64,000 bases of DNA from Lolium rigidum (Eukaryota; Streptophyta; Magnoliopsida; Poales; Poaceae), in the NCBI RefSeq assembly GCF_022539505.1, contig NC_061514.1:336209090-336273089 (forward strand). The letters run 5' to 3'. Positions 44,068 to 55,604 of this stretch are shown here, piece by piece. Every line of letters begins with the position of its first letter. The first letter of the stretch is position 1. The translations under genes and the position numbers were made by a program. The notes under the pieces were generated by a model, which had not been told where the DNA came from, ran no database searches, and saw only the letters and a program-made list of their open reading frames with translations.

Positions 44068-45661
44068 TGATACGTCTCCGACGTATCGATAATTTCTTAT
44101 GTTCTATGCCATATTATTGATGATACCTACATGTTTTATGCACACTTTATGTCATATTCGTGCATTTTCTGGAACTAACCTATTAACAAGATGCCGAAGT
44201 GCCAGGTTCTGTTTTCTGCTGTTTTTGGTTTCAGAAATCCTAGTAACGAAATATTCTCGGAATTGGACGAAACGAAGACCCGGGGGCCTATTTTTCCACG
44301 GAGCTTCCGGAAGACCGAAGAACATACGAAGTGGGGCCACGAGGTGGCGACACCACAAGGCGGCGCGGCCAAGGGGGCCCGCGCCGCCTATGGTGTGGCC
44401 CCCTCGTCCGGCCCCCGACTCTGCCCTTCCGCCTACTTAAAGCCTCCGTCGCGAAACCCCCGATGCGAAAAACCACGATACGGAAAACCTTGCGAGACGC
44501 CGCCGCCGCCGATCCCATCTCGGGGGATTCGGAGATCTCCTCCGGCACCCTGCCGGAGAGGAGATTCATCTCCCGGAGGACTCTACACCACCATGGTCGC
44601 CTCCGGAGTGATGAGTGAGTAGTTCACCCCTGGACTATGGGTCCATAGCAGTAGCTAGATGGTTGTCTTCTCCTCATTGTGCTTCATTGTTGGATCTTGT
44701 GAGCTGCCTAACATGATCAAGATCATCTATCTGTAATTCTATATGTTGTGTTTGTCGGGATCCGATGGATAGAGAATACCATGTCATGTTAATTATCAAG
44801 TTATTACATATGTGTTGTTTATGATCTTGCATGCTCTCCGTTACTAGTAGAGGCTCTGGCCAAGTTTTTACTTTTAACTCCAAGAGGGAGTATTTATGCT
44901 CGATAGTGGGTTCATGCCTGCATTGACACCTGGGACGAGTGACGGAAAGTTCTAAGGTTGTGTTGTGCTTGTTGCCACTAGGGATAAAACATTGGCGCTA
45001 TGTCCGAGGATGTAGTTGTTGATTACATTACGCACCATACTTAATGCAACTGTCTGTTGTTAGCAACTTAATACCGGAGGGGTTCGGACGATAACCTCGA
45101 AGGTGGACTTTTTAGGCATAGATGCGGTTGGATGGCGGTCTATGTACTTTGTCGTAATGCCCAATTAAATCTCACTATACTTATCATGTCATGTATGTGC
45201 ATTGTTATGCCCTCTCTATTTGTCAATTGCCCGACTGTAATTTGTTCACCCAACATGCTTTTATCTTATGGGAGAGACACCTCTAGTGAACTGTGGACCC
45301 CGGTCCATTCTTTTAATACTGAAATACAAATCTGCTTCAATACTTGTTTTTACTATTTTCTCTGCAAACAATCATCTTCCACACAATACGGTTAACCCTT
45401 TGTTACAGCAAGCCGGTGAGATTGAAAACCTCACTGTTTCGTTGGGAGCAAAGTACTTTGGTTGTGTTGTGCGGGTTCCACGTTGGCGCCGGAATCTCCG
45501 GTGTTGCGCCGCACTACATCCCGCCGCCATCAACCTTCAACGTGCTTCTTGACTCCTACTGGTTCGATTAAACCTTGGTTTCTAACTGAGGGAAACTTGC
45601 CGCTGTGCGCATCACACCTTCCTCTTGGGGTTCCCAACGGACGTGTCAACTACACGCATCA
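44068..45661 (+). repeat. Element A, 3' LTR (1594 bp)
   Basis: TGATACGTCTCCGACGTATC to GTGTCAACTACACGCATCA, followed by the CCCAC duplication. Confidence 0.92.
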
Positions 45662-45666
45662 CCCAC

Positions 45667-46506
45667 TATCGAGCATAAATACTCCCTCTTGGAGTTAAGA
45701 GTAAAAACTTGGCCAGAGCCTCTACTAATAACGGAGAGCATGCAAGATCATAAACAACACATAGGTGATAGATTGATAATCAACATAACATAGTATTCTC
45801 TATTCATCGGATCCCGACAAACAAAACATATAGCATTACAAATAAATGATCTTGATCATGTTAGGCAGCTCACAAAATCCGACAATGAAGCACATAAGGA
45901 GAAGACGACCATCTAGCTACTGCTATGGACCCATAGTCCAGGGGTGAACTACTCACTCATCACTCCGGAGGCGACCATGGCGGTGAAGAGTCTTCCGGGA
46001 GATGATTCCCCTCTCCGGCAGGGTGCCGGAGGCGATCTCCTGAATCCCCCAGATGGGATTGGCGGCGGCGTCTCTCGTAAGGTTTTCCGTATCGTGGCTC
46101 TCGGTGCCGGGGGTTTCGCGACGGAGGCTTTAAGTAGGCGGAAGGGCAGGTCAAGAGGCGACGCGAGGGGCCCACACAACAGGGGCCACGCGGGCCCCTT
46201 GCGGGCCGCGCCGCCCGTTGTGGCGGCGCCTCGTGGCCCCACTTCGTGACTCCTTCGGTCTTACGGAAGGTTCGTGCAAAAATAGGACCCCGGGCGTTGA
46301 TTTCGTCCAATTCCGAGAATATTTCCTTACTAGGATTTCTGAAACCAAAAACAGCGAGAAAACAACAATCGGCTCTTCGGCATCTCGTTAATAGGTTAGT
46401 GCCGGAAAATGCATAAATACGACATAAAGTATGCATAAAACATGTAGATATCTTCAATAATGTGGCATGGAACATAAGAAATTATTGATACGTTGGAGAC
46501 GTATCA
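45667..46506 (-). repeat. Element C, 5' LTR, outer part
   Basis: Resumes at TATCGAGCATAAATACTCCC directly after the CCCAC duplication and ends GATACGTTGGAGACGTATCA, followed by ATATT. Confidence 0.9.
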
Positions 46507-46511
46507 ATATT

Positions 46512-46846
46512 TTACGTGGTTTAGGGTTTTCGAGTAAGATCTAATCTACCTACGAACATGAACCACAACGGTGATACTAGTGTTGTCAATAGAAGAGTAA
46601 ATTGAATCTTCACTATAGTAGGAGAGACGGACACCCGCAAAGCCACTTATGCAATACAAGTTGCATGTCGAGCGTGGAGCAAATCTCATGAACGCGGTCA
46701 TGTAAAGTTAGCCCGAGCCGCTTCATCCCACTATGCCACAAAGATGCAAAGTACTCAAACTAAAGACAACATAAGCATCAACGCCCACAAAACCATTGTG
46801 TTCTACTCGTGCAACCATCTATGCATAGACACGGCTCTGATACCAC
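46512..46846 (-). other. Element D interior (right part) and primer-binding site
   Basis: Continues D's leader beyond C. The plus-strand GCTCTGATACCA at 46834-46845 is the reverse complement of TGGTATCAGAGC, the tRNA-Met primer site. It abuts D's 5' LTR, which begins at 46847. Confidence 0.75.
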
Positions 46847-47006
46847 TGTAGAGATACGTTGCATAGAAAAAAAAAAATTTCCTACCGCGAGAACGCAAAC
46901 CAAGCCAAGATGCAATCTAGAAGATGGGAGCAACGAGGAGATGATCGAGACTCACCCTTGAAGATTTCCAAAGCCTACAAGATGAGGCTCTTGTTGCTGC
47001 GGTAGA
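46847..47006 (-). repeat. Element D, 5' LTR, truncated by element F
   Basis: 160 bp (TGTAGAGATACGTTGCATAG to TTGCTGCGGTAGA) matching 22827-22986; element F then begins. Confidence 0.75.
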
Positions 47007-48474
47007 TGATGTCTACGTTCCCCCTCCTTTCCTGTAGACAGTGTTGGGCCTCCAAGAGCAGAGGTTTGTAGAACAGCAGCAAGTTTTCCCTTAAGTGGAT
47101 CACCCAAGGTTTATCGAACTCAGGGAGGAAGAGGTCAAAGATATCCCTCTCATGCAACCCTGCAACCACAAAGCAAGAAGTCTCTTGTGTCCCCAACACA
47201 CCTAATAGGTGCACTAGTTCGGCGAAGAGATAGTGAAATACAGGTGGTATGAATAAATATGAGCAGTAGTAACGGCGTGTAGTTGATGGTGGTAATATGG
47301 TAGCAGTAGTAACGCAACAGTAGTAACGCAGTATTTAGGAACAAGGCCTAGGGATTACACTTTCACTAGTGGACACTCTCAACATTGATCACATAACAGA
47401 ATAGATAAATGCATACTCTACACTTTTGTTGGATGATGAACACATTGCGTAGGATTACACGAACCCTCAATGCCGGAGTTAACAAGCTCCACAATAATGC
47501 TCATGTTTTAGTAACCTTTAGTGTAAGATAGATCAACGAGACTAAACCAAGTACTAGCATAGCATGCACACCGTAACCTTCATGCATATGTAGGAGGAAT
47601 AGATCACATCAATATTATCATAGCAATAGTTAACTTCGCAATCTACAAGAGATCATGATCATAGCATAAACCAAGTACTAACACGGTGCACACACTGTCG
47701 CCTTTACACACGTGCGGGAGGAATAGAACTACTTTAATAACTTTGCTAGAGTAGCACATAGATAGTAGTGATACAAACTCATATGAATCTCAATCATGTA
47801 AAGCAGCTCATGAGATTATTGTATTGAGGTACATGGGAGAGAGATGAACCACATAGCTACAGCGAAGCCCTCAACCTCGATGGAGAACTACTCCCTCCTC
47901 ATGGGAGCAGCAGCGGTGATGAAGATGGCGGTGGAGATGGCAGCGGTGTCGATGGAGAAGCCTTCCGGGGGCACTTCCCCGCTCCGGCAGGGTGCCAGAA
48001 CAGAGACTCCTGTCCCCCAGATCTTGGCTTCGCGATGGCGGCGGCTCTGGAAGGTTTTCCGTCTCGTGGTTTTTTCTGTCGATTTTTTTAGGTCACGACG
48101 GCTTATATAGGCGAAGAATCGGAGTCGGAGGGGCCACGGGCTGCCCAGACTATAGGGGGCGCGCCCCCCCTGGCCGCGCCGGGGTGTGGTCTGGTGGCCC
48201 TGTCCCCCTTCTCCGGCGGTTCTCGTGTGTTACGGATGGTTCCGGGAAAAATAGGAATGTGGGTCTTGATTTCGTCCGATTCCGAAAATATTTCTTTACT
48301 AGGATTTCTGAAACCAAAAACAGCAGAAAACAGCAACTGGCCTTTCGGCATCTCGTCAATAGGTTAGTTCCGGAAAACGCATAAAAATGATATAAAGTGT
48401 GAACAAAACATGTTGGTATTGTCATAAAACAAGCATGGAACATCGGAAATTATAGATACGTTGGAGACGTATCA
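47007..48474 (-). repeat. Element F: 3' LTR of another Athila-type subfamily (1468 bp)
   Basis: The plus strand runs TGATGTCTACGTTCCCCCTC to GATACGTTGGAGACGTATCA. The half nearest the GACGTATCA end resembles the A/B/C LTRs (ATTTCTTTACTAGGATTTCT, GAAACCAAAAACAGCAGAAA), while the other half is different (runs of GCAGTAGTAACG). F is therefore a distinct, related subfamily. It inserted into D's LTR; the left TSD would be GTAGA (47002-47006), and the partner is not visible. Confidence 0.8.
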
Positions 48475-49869
48475 GCATCCCCAAGCTTAGTTCCTACTCG
48501 TCCTCGAGTAGGTAAACGATAAAAGATAATTTCCGAGGTGACATGCTACCAACATAATCTTAATCATACTATTGTAAAGCATATGAGATGAATGCAGCGA
48601 TTCAAAACAATGTTAATGCAATGAGTAAACAATTGAATCATATAGCAAAGACTTTTCATGAATAGTACTTTCAAGACAAGCATCAATAAGTCTTGCATAA
48701 GAGTTACTCATAAAGCAATAAATTCTTAGTAGAGACATTGAAGCAACACTATGGAAGATTAAGTTTCAGCGGTTGCTTTCAACTTGTAACATGTATATCT
48801 CATGGATAGTTGTCAATGCAAAGCAATATAACAAATGCAATAAGCAAGTATGTAAGAATCAATGCATAGTTAACACAAGCGTTTGCTTCTTGAGGTAAAG
48901 AGAAATAGGTGAACTGACTCAACAATAAAATTAAAAGAATGGTCCTTCAAAGAGGAAAGCATCGATTGCTATATTTGTGCTAGAGCTTTTATTTTGAAAA
49001 CATGAAACAATTTTGTCAACGGTAGTAATAAAGCATATGAGTTATGTACATTATATCTTACAAGTTGCAAGTCTCATGCATAGTATACTAATAGTGCCCG
49101 CACCTTGTCCTAATTAGCTTGGACTACCGGATCTTTGCAATGCACATGTTTTAACCAAGTGTCACAATGGGGTACCTCCATGCCGCCTGTACAAAGGTCT
49201 AAGGAGAAAGCTCGCATTTTGGATTTCTCGCTTTTGATTATTCTCAACTTAGACATCCATACCGGGACAACATGGACAACAGATAGTGGACTCCTCTTTA
49301 ATGCATAAGCATGTGGCAACAATTATTATTCCAATATGAGATTGAGGATATGTGTCCAAAACTGAAACTTCCACCATGGATCATGGCTTTAGTTAGCGGC
49401 CCAAAGTTCTTCTCTAACAATATGCATGCTCCAACCATAAAGGTGGTAGATCTCTCTTACTTCAGACAAGACGGACATGCATAGCAACTCACATGATATT
49501 CAACAAAGAATAGTTGATGGCGTCCCCGAAACATGGTTACCGCACAACAAGCAACTTAATAAGAGATAAAGTGCATAAGTACATATTCAATACCACAATA
49601 GTTTTTAAGCTATTTGTCCCATGAGCTATATATTGCAAAGGTGAATGATGGAATTTTAAAGGTAGCACTCAAGCAATTTACTTTGGAATGGCGGATAAAT
49701 ACCATGTAGTAGGTAGGTATGGTGGACACAAATGGCATAGTGGTTGGCTCAAGTATTTTGGATGCATGAGAAGTATTCCCTCTCGATACAAGGTTTAGGC
49801 CAGCAAGGTTGTTTGAAGCAAACACAAGTACGAACTAGTACAGCAAAACTCACATAAAAGACATATTAC
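48475..49869 (-). mobile_element. Element F interior, 3' untranslated region, truncated by element G
   Basis: Collinear with the non-coding 3' regions of A, B and C (GCATCCCCAAGCTTAGTTCC onward). It is cut at 49869 by the LTR of element G. The rest of F and of D should lie beyond G but is not found after the gap. Confidence 0.75.
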
Positions 49870-51047
49870 TGTTGACTGCCAAAACCCACCGGCGGGCAGC
49901 GGCCTTGTCAACACTGTAGAGCCGGGGGGAGCCTAGAGCTGCGGCTGGCTGAGACCCCTCCGAGCGACGGCCCGCAATGCTCTTCTGGTCACACGCGGCG
50001 TTGCGAAGTGCAAGGGCGTGCCACCTGACCTATACCTGGTCGGGAAGGTGATGAGATTGCCTCGCTTAGTTTCCTGCAGGGCATACATGTAAACGTTAAA
50101 TACGAGCCTCGATCGGCTCTCGGGTTATCTCGTGAATCGGCTCAAAGAGCCGATCCACCCATGATCCGTACGGGGTGTACGAATACTTGGTGGTCCTGCT
50201 TGATCAAGATAAAGCTAATGAGATCTACGACGATTTAGGGTTTTCACCACATAATCGGATCATCCTACTCCGGGTTGGGCCGGATGGCCACGCACGGTGC
50301 TCGTAAGCCGATCCTAAACAAGGCCAAAAAACCAACATGAAGTTGATCCTAGGAACATCCCGTTTAGGACTTGCGAACGCCACCCTACGTGCCACGAGAT
50401 CCTCCCCCTTTGTAAGGCCAAACTATTGCGAGATATTAAACTAATCCTTGTAGAACAAGGAGCAATCGTAACGGACCAGATCTACTAAATAATGATCAAG
50501 CGGGGTGCCGCCCCCACACCTGAGATAGGCGTGAGGACGGCTAGATATGCAAGGGTTGCACTACGTAAGCATGCTTAAACGAAGAACAATGCTAACCCTA
50601 ACACATCTAATGATAACTACGTTGCTCGCCATCAAAAGCGCTTCGAGTACGAGCAACGCATGAACAACGTGGGGCTTGTGCTGCCTAGATCGCAAGATGC
50701 GATCTAGGCAGCATGTCGCTTACCCGATAGAAACCCTCGAGATGAAGGAGTTGGCGATGCGCCGAGATTGGTTTGTTTTTGGGGTTGAACGTGAGTTGTT
50801 GTTTATTCCATAAACCCTAGGTACATATTTATAGTCCAGGGGACTTTCTAATGCGGGCGTGCACTAAACCGTGCACGACTAAGATTCTATCTCTAAACTA
50901 AGATACGATCTAATATGTTACAGATACACGGGCAATTAAGCCCAACTTGGTAAAAAGGCCGATCCACATACTTCTTCTATATATATTTCTTCACACCCAT
51001 CTTCGATCGCGGCCCACCTCTGACTCGGTTAAATCTTGGTGATAACA
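49870..51047 (-). repeat. Element G, 3' LTR (1178 bp)
   Basis: In element orientation it starts TGTTATCACCAAGATTT (51047) and ends GGCAGTCAACA (49870). Its terminal ~125 bp match 55592-55714 with only small indels. Confidence 0.85.
50679..50713. repeat. Perfect 16-bp hairpin with 3-nt loop in the G LTR
   Basis: TGCTGCCTAGATCGCA, then AGA, then TGCGATCTAGGCAGCA: every base of the 16-nt arms pairs. It lies mid-LTR and could act in RNA 3'-end formation, dimerisation or cruciform extrusion; function unknown. Confidence 0.85.
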
Positions 51048-51249
51048 CATGCCCCCCTGGTTTTGGAAATGGAATTTCCAAAATCATTATGCTCTCGTTG
51101 GGTCATGTCGTGGCAGAACCGTCGCAGTATCCGTTATCATGATGACTTGCCTTCTCAACTTCTCCGCGTGATTTGGCAGTCTTTTCTCTTTCTTTCAAAC
51201 ACCACTTCCTCGGAAACTGCTGTGGCATTGAATTTTCACCATCCCCCCT

Positions 51250-51256
51250 TATTTAA
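51250..51256 (+). promoter_or_regulatory. TATA-like box of the antisense ORF
   Basis: TATTTAA 64 bp upstream of the ATG at 51320, in a C-rich context (CCCCCCTTATTTAACCGC), a plausible plant core promoter outside the LTR. Confidence 0.45.
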
Positions 51257-51319
51257 CCGCTACGAACAGTTCTGCCCTGCAACCTCACATTAGCAGCCCA
51301 AAAACCCTCCTGCACCATC

Positions 51320-51824
51320 ATGTCTTCTTCCTCCTCAGCCCCATCGGACTCCTCCAGCCAGTCCTCCATGTCCCGCGAACCGACGCCGGAGCACAACCCA
51401 GCGGCAGCCCATGCGGCCAATACCCGCCGCGCCATTGCGGCCGGGGAGGAGTCAGATCATGACTTCTCCATCTGGTCCGAGGACGACCAGTCCTCGACGG
51501 ACGGGGAGAGCGACCTCCGTTTCCTCGCCGACGGGGAATCGGAGGAGGAGAGCGATGACGATCGCTTCTCCTGGGACGACTTCACCTCCTCCGAGGGGGT
51601 GATGGATGAAGAAGAGGAGGAGGAGGACGACGACGATGACGACTCCCTCGAAGGCTACCCACCAGCGAAGCGCCTTCGCATGTGGTGGGACGACGACAGC
51701 GAGCGACGACGAGGATGGGGATGAGGCCCCCATGGAGGGCTACGGGAGTAGCGACGAAGAGCCCATCGGCGGCGGTGCCGATGAGAGCTCGGAGGATGAT
51801 GATGAGGACAATGCCGGCCCGTAG
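51320..51824 (+). pseudogene. Antisense acidic, Ser/Asp/Glu-rich ORF in element G (4-bp insertion)
   Basis: Starting at the ATG at 51320, opposite in direction to gag, this encodes a Ser-rich N terminus (MSSSSSAPSDSSSQSSMSRE). Strongly acidic blocks (DEEEEEEDDDDDDSLEG) and the basic/aromatic patch PPAKRLRMWWDD follow. The frame ends at 51724. The downstream frame to the TAG at 51822-51824 continues the acidic pattern (DEDGDEAPMEGYGSSDEEP). A 4-bp duplication in AGCGAGCGACGACGAG near 51697-51710 explains the break, so the ancestral product was ~167 residues. It lies between the missing pol and the 3' LTR, the place where some plant gypsy elements carry antisense accessory ORFs. A TATTTAA box lies 64 bp upstream. 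No domain recognised. Confidence 0.6.
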
Positions 51825-52769
51825 ATAGGACCTCTGTCATAGGGTCAGTAGTGGTAGATGGGGCAAGGTATCCCCTCGTATTTCCTTTTGAGAGCAATTC
51901 AGTTCTTTATGTAAGAAATCCCGCTTATCAATGAAGAATTGTTCCCCACTTTGATTTTGCCGATTTCTTCCGAGTTTGATTGAGCCGATTTGCCTCTTTG
52001 CCAATGTGTGATGAGCCGATAACAACGCATCGGACTTTTAACAGAGCAATCTACCAGGCCTGTTGCCCCCCGAGTCTCAGCCAACGCAAAACAGAGACGA
52101 GGATACGCGCATGAATTGTGTAGACCTGGGCCTGATCGTGTGTGGGGAAATTCCTTATGTAGCGTCGGCCGATTTGAACACAAATCGGCCTCTCTGACGG
52201 AAAGCCTTCAAGGTGAGCTGCCCCCGAGTTCTTACTCGAGGCGAGAATGTGCCACGGCCCGATCCTCTTTCTTCCTCTGACAGCCGATAATCTTCCGTTC
52301 CAGCTGTACTAACCCCACAGATTGGATAATCCTCACACAACTAGAGTCGATGGCTACGCATCGGCTGTTTCTTGATTCTGAAGTCGATGTCTGCTGCATC
52401 GGCTGTGCCTTGAAAATTTTCACTTTTCGATTTTTTTTTTTTTTTACGGCCGACCTGTGCATCGGCCCCCATATCTCAATACCCGTCAACAAAAGATGAG
52501 ATGCTTCTGTTGTATACCCTCATATTTCCATATACCTGGCGCCCCCGAGCCGATTCTGTCAAGAAAATTGATGGTATCGGCTACGTTGGATAACATGTTG
52601 AACCCGAGGCGAGAGAGGTAGGTGAGGACAATTTTGGCCGATTGCTGGAATCGGCCTCCACGTTGCTTGTTCGTTGAAGGTTTTGTAAGTTCCCTTCGTA
52701 AATTTTTCGGGGCCGATCACAAGGATCAGCCTCTCCTGGTTTGCCCATTGGTTTGGTCTTGCTACTTGG

Positions 52770-55604
52770 TCAGGCTGGATGAAACCAACCCAACCTCTGA
52801 CTTGATGCGCCTGCTGTCATCCACCTTGTGTGCTCCGTAGAGTCGTGGAGCGCTACGCTCTGTCGGCAAGACGAGTACCATGTTTGTGCCAGCCGATGTC
52901 TCATCATCGGCTTTCCTCTGTTTAGGGCGCCACTCCATTTTCCGTGGACGACCCTCTTCATCCGAGGGTTCGGCTGAACCTTTGCAGCCGGATCGGGCCG
53001 TGCCTTTCTTAGCGTATGCGGGTACAACCTTTCGGCTTCCTCCGGGCCGCGCAATCGGCTGAACCCTGCGCTCCGGGAACGGCTGAGTCCGTCGGGGCAC
53101 CACCTTGGCCGGTGGTACTGTCTTCTTCCACTTCTCCCTCGTCTTCGAATCTTCAAGATCTGCCCAACGAGGTGACTCGGCGCATTTGCTTTGTGGTGGG
53201 AGAGGCCCTAAGCGCTCGAACACGGACACGTTGGCTGCCTCCTTCTTTTCTGATTGCATTCGGGCAATTGCCGATTGTGGGCAATCGGCTCATTCTGAAT
53301 CCCAGCGAGTGTCCGAAGAAGGGGCAGTCCCAATGCTGGCGTTGTCGTCTTGCTCCCTTGATGCTTCCGTGGCATAGCGCTCATGCTCCTCCTCATCGTG
53401 ATCCTGCCGACGATATCTTCCGGCTTCTCTAGCCAAACGATTTCCTCTATCAACTGTAATAGGGTCGCCGGCGTTGACCATACTGATTCACATATTTGTT
53501 GAGGAGGTGATCAGAGAGGGGTCGCTGATATCTTATATTCTTCACCTCTCCCTCTGTGACGTAGCGCTTGCCATCATGACGGAGCCGATCGCATGGGGCG
53601 GCCTCATCTGTATCCTTGCTGTGAGAGCAGCTGCCCTCATCTCCATCTTTGCCAGAGTGGTTTCCAGGCCCTACCATGTTGATGCTGGAACGAGGGGCCT
53701 GGCTGGCAACCTTCGGGGTAGGTGATTCCTACCATGTTAACGGCGGGGAAGGGTTGGGTGTCGACCTTCATGGCGTCTCGGTTGAAAATTAGCCGCCCCT
53801 TCTCTATCGCCGCTTGGATGTGCTGACGCCACACCCGGCGGTCGTTGGTGGCATGGGAAAGCGAGTTGTGGAATTTGCGGTACGGCTTTCCGTTTAGCTC
53901 TTTCGCCGTGGGGAACTTGAGACCTTCGGGAACCGTCAAGCTTGTTTCTCCTTGAGCGGGAGGTCGAAGATTTGTTCGGTCTTGGTCACGTCAAAATCAA
54001 ATCCCCTGGGCGGCCACTGGTGGCTTTACCCATTTGCGAGGCCACGGGGGTTCCTCCCTGAGTCCACTCGGCCACTTGCTATCTCTTGGCCTCCCGCGGG
54101 CACTTCATCCTCCTCCGTATCGACCATGACTACTGCACGCTTGAACTTGTCTTGGTACAGGTCGGGGTGGCGCTGTTCATATGCCGATAGTTTTTGAACC
54201 ATGTGCGCCAGTGAGGGATAATCTGCTTGGGAGGCCATGTCCTTGAGCTGTGTTGCAAGGCCTGCTACTGCCAACTCGACTGCTTCCTTTTCAGTTATAC
54301 GAACCGAATAACATCGGTTCCTAAGATTCCTGAAGCGCTGGATGTATTCCGTCACCGTTTCCCCGCGCTTCGACGTAATTGTGCTAGATCGGCAATGCCA
54401 GACTCGGAAGCTTCTGAATGGTATTGCATATGGAGCTGTTCTTCCAATTGCTTCCAAGAGCTGGATGGAGTTCGCTGGTAGAGAGGTGTACCATCCAAAA
54501 GCCGATCCCGTGAGGGACTGTGAAAAGAGCCTCACGCGTAGCTGATCCGACAACGAAGCCGGTCCTAGTTGAGCCAAATATCGGGCTGACGTGCTCGATG
54601 GAGCTGGAGCCATCCGATCCACTGAATTTGGAGAAGTCAGGGAGCCGATATTTTGGTGGCAGCGGGATCATCTCGTAATTGTCAGGGTACGGCTTGGAAT
54701 AGCCGACCGCCCTTCTTTTCGGCATCATGCCGAACCGGTCTCTCGGTATGGTGCTGATCTGATCCGCCGTGCTGGCCGTAGGAGTTGCACTACGAAGGTT
54801 CGCCGGGGTGGCGTACTTGGCCTGCCACGTTTGCTTTTCCAGCTACGAGCCGAGCTGCGGGAGGCTGGGCTCGGGAGTTTCGTCGGTGTGGCGTATTTAG
54901 CTAGCCACGTACGCTCTGCCGCCGACGTTCCTCCTGTCTTCGCCGGAGTCCCCGATGTCGTGGCCTGGTTTGTGAGTGCCCGGTCACCACAATCCGGCAC
55001 ATACATGCACGCGTACCCATGAGGGATCTCCTTAGGCGCCTCCATTAAGAGCTGGTAGTCATCGGGGTCGCCACCAATTCAGTAGACGAGGAATGCCGGT
55101 GTAGTCGGCACTTCAGCGAGTGCTGCCAACGCAAATGGCAGCGGTGGACGGGGCTCGGAATGGCAATTCTCCTTGATGCGTCCCGAGAGCTGGTCCGACG
55201 GCGAGTGCGGTGGCTCATGATCTCCTGGATCACGCGCGGAGCGACACGCTCCGGCACGTTAACCAAGTTCTCGGAGTGGCGGTGTAGCGAGTGAGCCACC
55301 GGGTAGTTGATCTCCTGCCGCGGACCCACTGGTGCGTTCCTCCGACGGGGAAGAAAGGTCTATCCCATCGAGTGCACCTTCGGTGAGAACCCCTTCCATC
55401 TGATGCCACCGGAACGGGTTCTGCGAAAGAGCCGATGAGGTCGGCTTCGAGGGTAGCCTTGATCTCATTGTATTGCTTCTTGAGGTCGTCGGGCGGATCC
55501 TCGTAGGTGAGCGGCGTGCCGTCCGCCATCTCGGATGTAGATGGCGATGTGGTTGATGTAGACGATTGTCCCACCGGGCGTGCCGAGAATGTGTTGACTG
55601 CCAA
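52770..55604 (-). pseudogene. Decayed gag polyprotein of element G
   Basis: The gag reading frame is scattered over several frames: an N terminus near 55530 (MADGTPLTYEDPPDDLKKQY), a segment with RTSLRQEINYPVAHSLHRH-like residues (~55300), a central retrotransposon-gag core at 54026-54728 (LSDQLRVRLFSQSLTGSAFG, WYTSLP, RGETVTEYIQRFRNLRNRCY, KEAVELAVAGL), a further piece at 53637-53939 (KFHNSLSHATNDRRVWRQHI), and a C-terminal charged piece with GTNMVLVLPTE near 52860. At least four frameshifts separate them. The protease domain that should follow is replaced by unrelated sequence, so pol has been deleted. The protein would have formed particles; it is not functional here. Confidence 0.75.

Larger units (their letters stand above)
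38917..45661 (+). mobile_element. Element A: complete Athila-type non-autonomous element, TSD CCCAC
   Basis: Plus-strand element of 6745 bp: 5' LTR 38917-40510, interior 40511-44067, 3' LTR 44068-45661, flanked by CCCAC (38912-38916 and 45662-45666). It splits C's 5' LTR, which is otherwise collinear. The interior shares its leader and 3' region with B and C but has a different, short ORF and neither gag nor pol. By eye the two 1594-bp LTRs differ by about 20 substitutions and several 1-2 bp indels (~1.3%), so it is the youngest layer. Confidence 0.95.
31575..46506 (-). mobile_element. Element C: Athila-lineage element with gag-protease remains, TSD ATATT
   Basis: Minus-strand element with 3' LTR 31575-33166, interior 33167-38166 and 5' LTR 38167-38916 plus 45667-46506. 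It is flanked by the perfect 5-bp duplication ATATT (31570-31574 and 46507-46511). Its 5' LTR is split by element A. The interior is 5.0 kb: a broken gag-protease and a 2.6 kb non-coding 3' region with no RT or integrase. Confidence 0.93.
22827..47006 (-). mobile_element. Element D: tRNA-Met-primed non-autonomous LTR retrotransposon, heavily interrupted
   Basis: Minus-strand element. Its left (3') LTR starts at 22827 (TGTAGGGATACGTTGCATAG) and is cut at 23261 by element B. Internal sequence is visible at about 30684-31574 and 46512-46846. The primer-binding site (minus-strand TGGTATCAGAGC) is at 46834-46845, and the right (5') LTR starts at 46847 (TGTAGAGATACGTTGCATAG) and is cut at 47006 by element F. 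The internal pieces read straight through the C insertion once the ATATT duplication is removed. No gag or pol is visible, so it is LARD-like. The second copy boundary of the 3' LTR was lost where B is truncated (30583). Confidence 0.75.
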
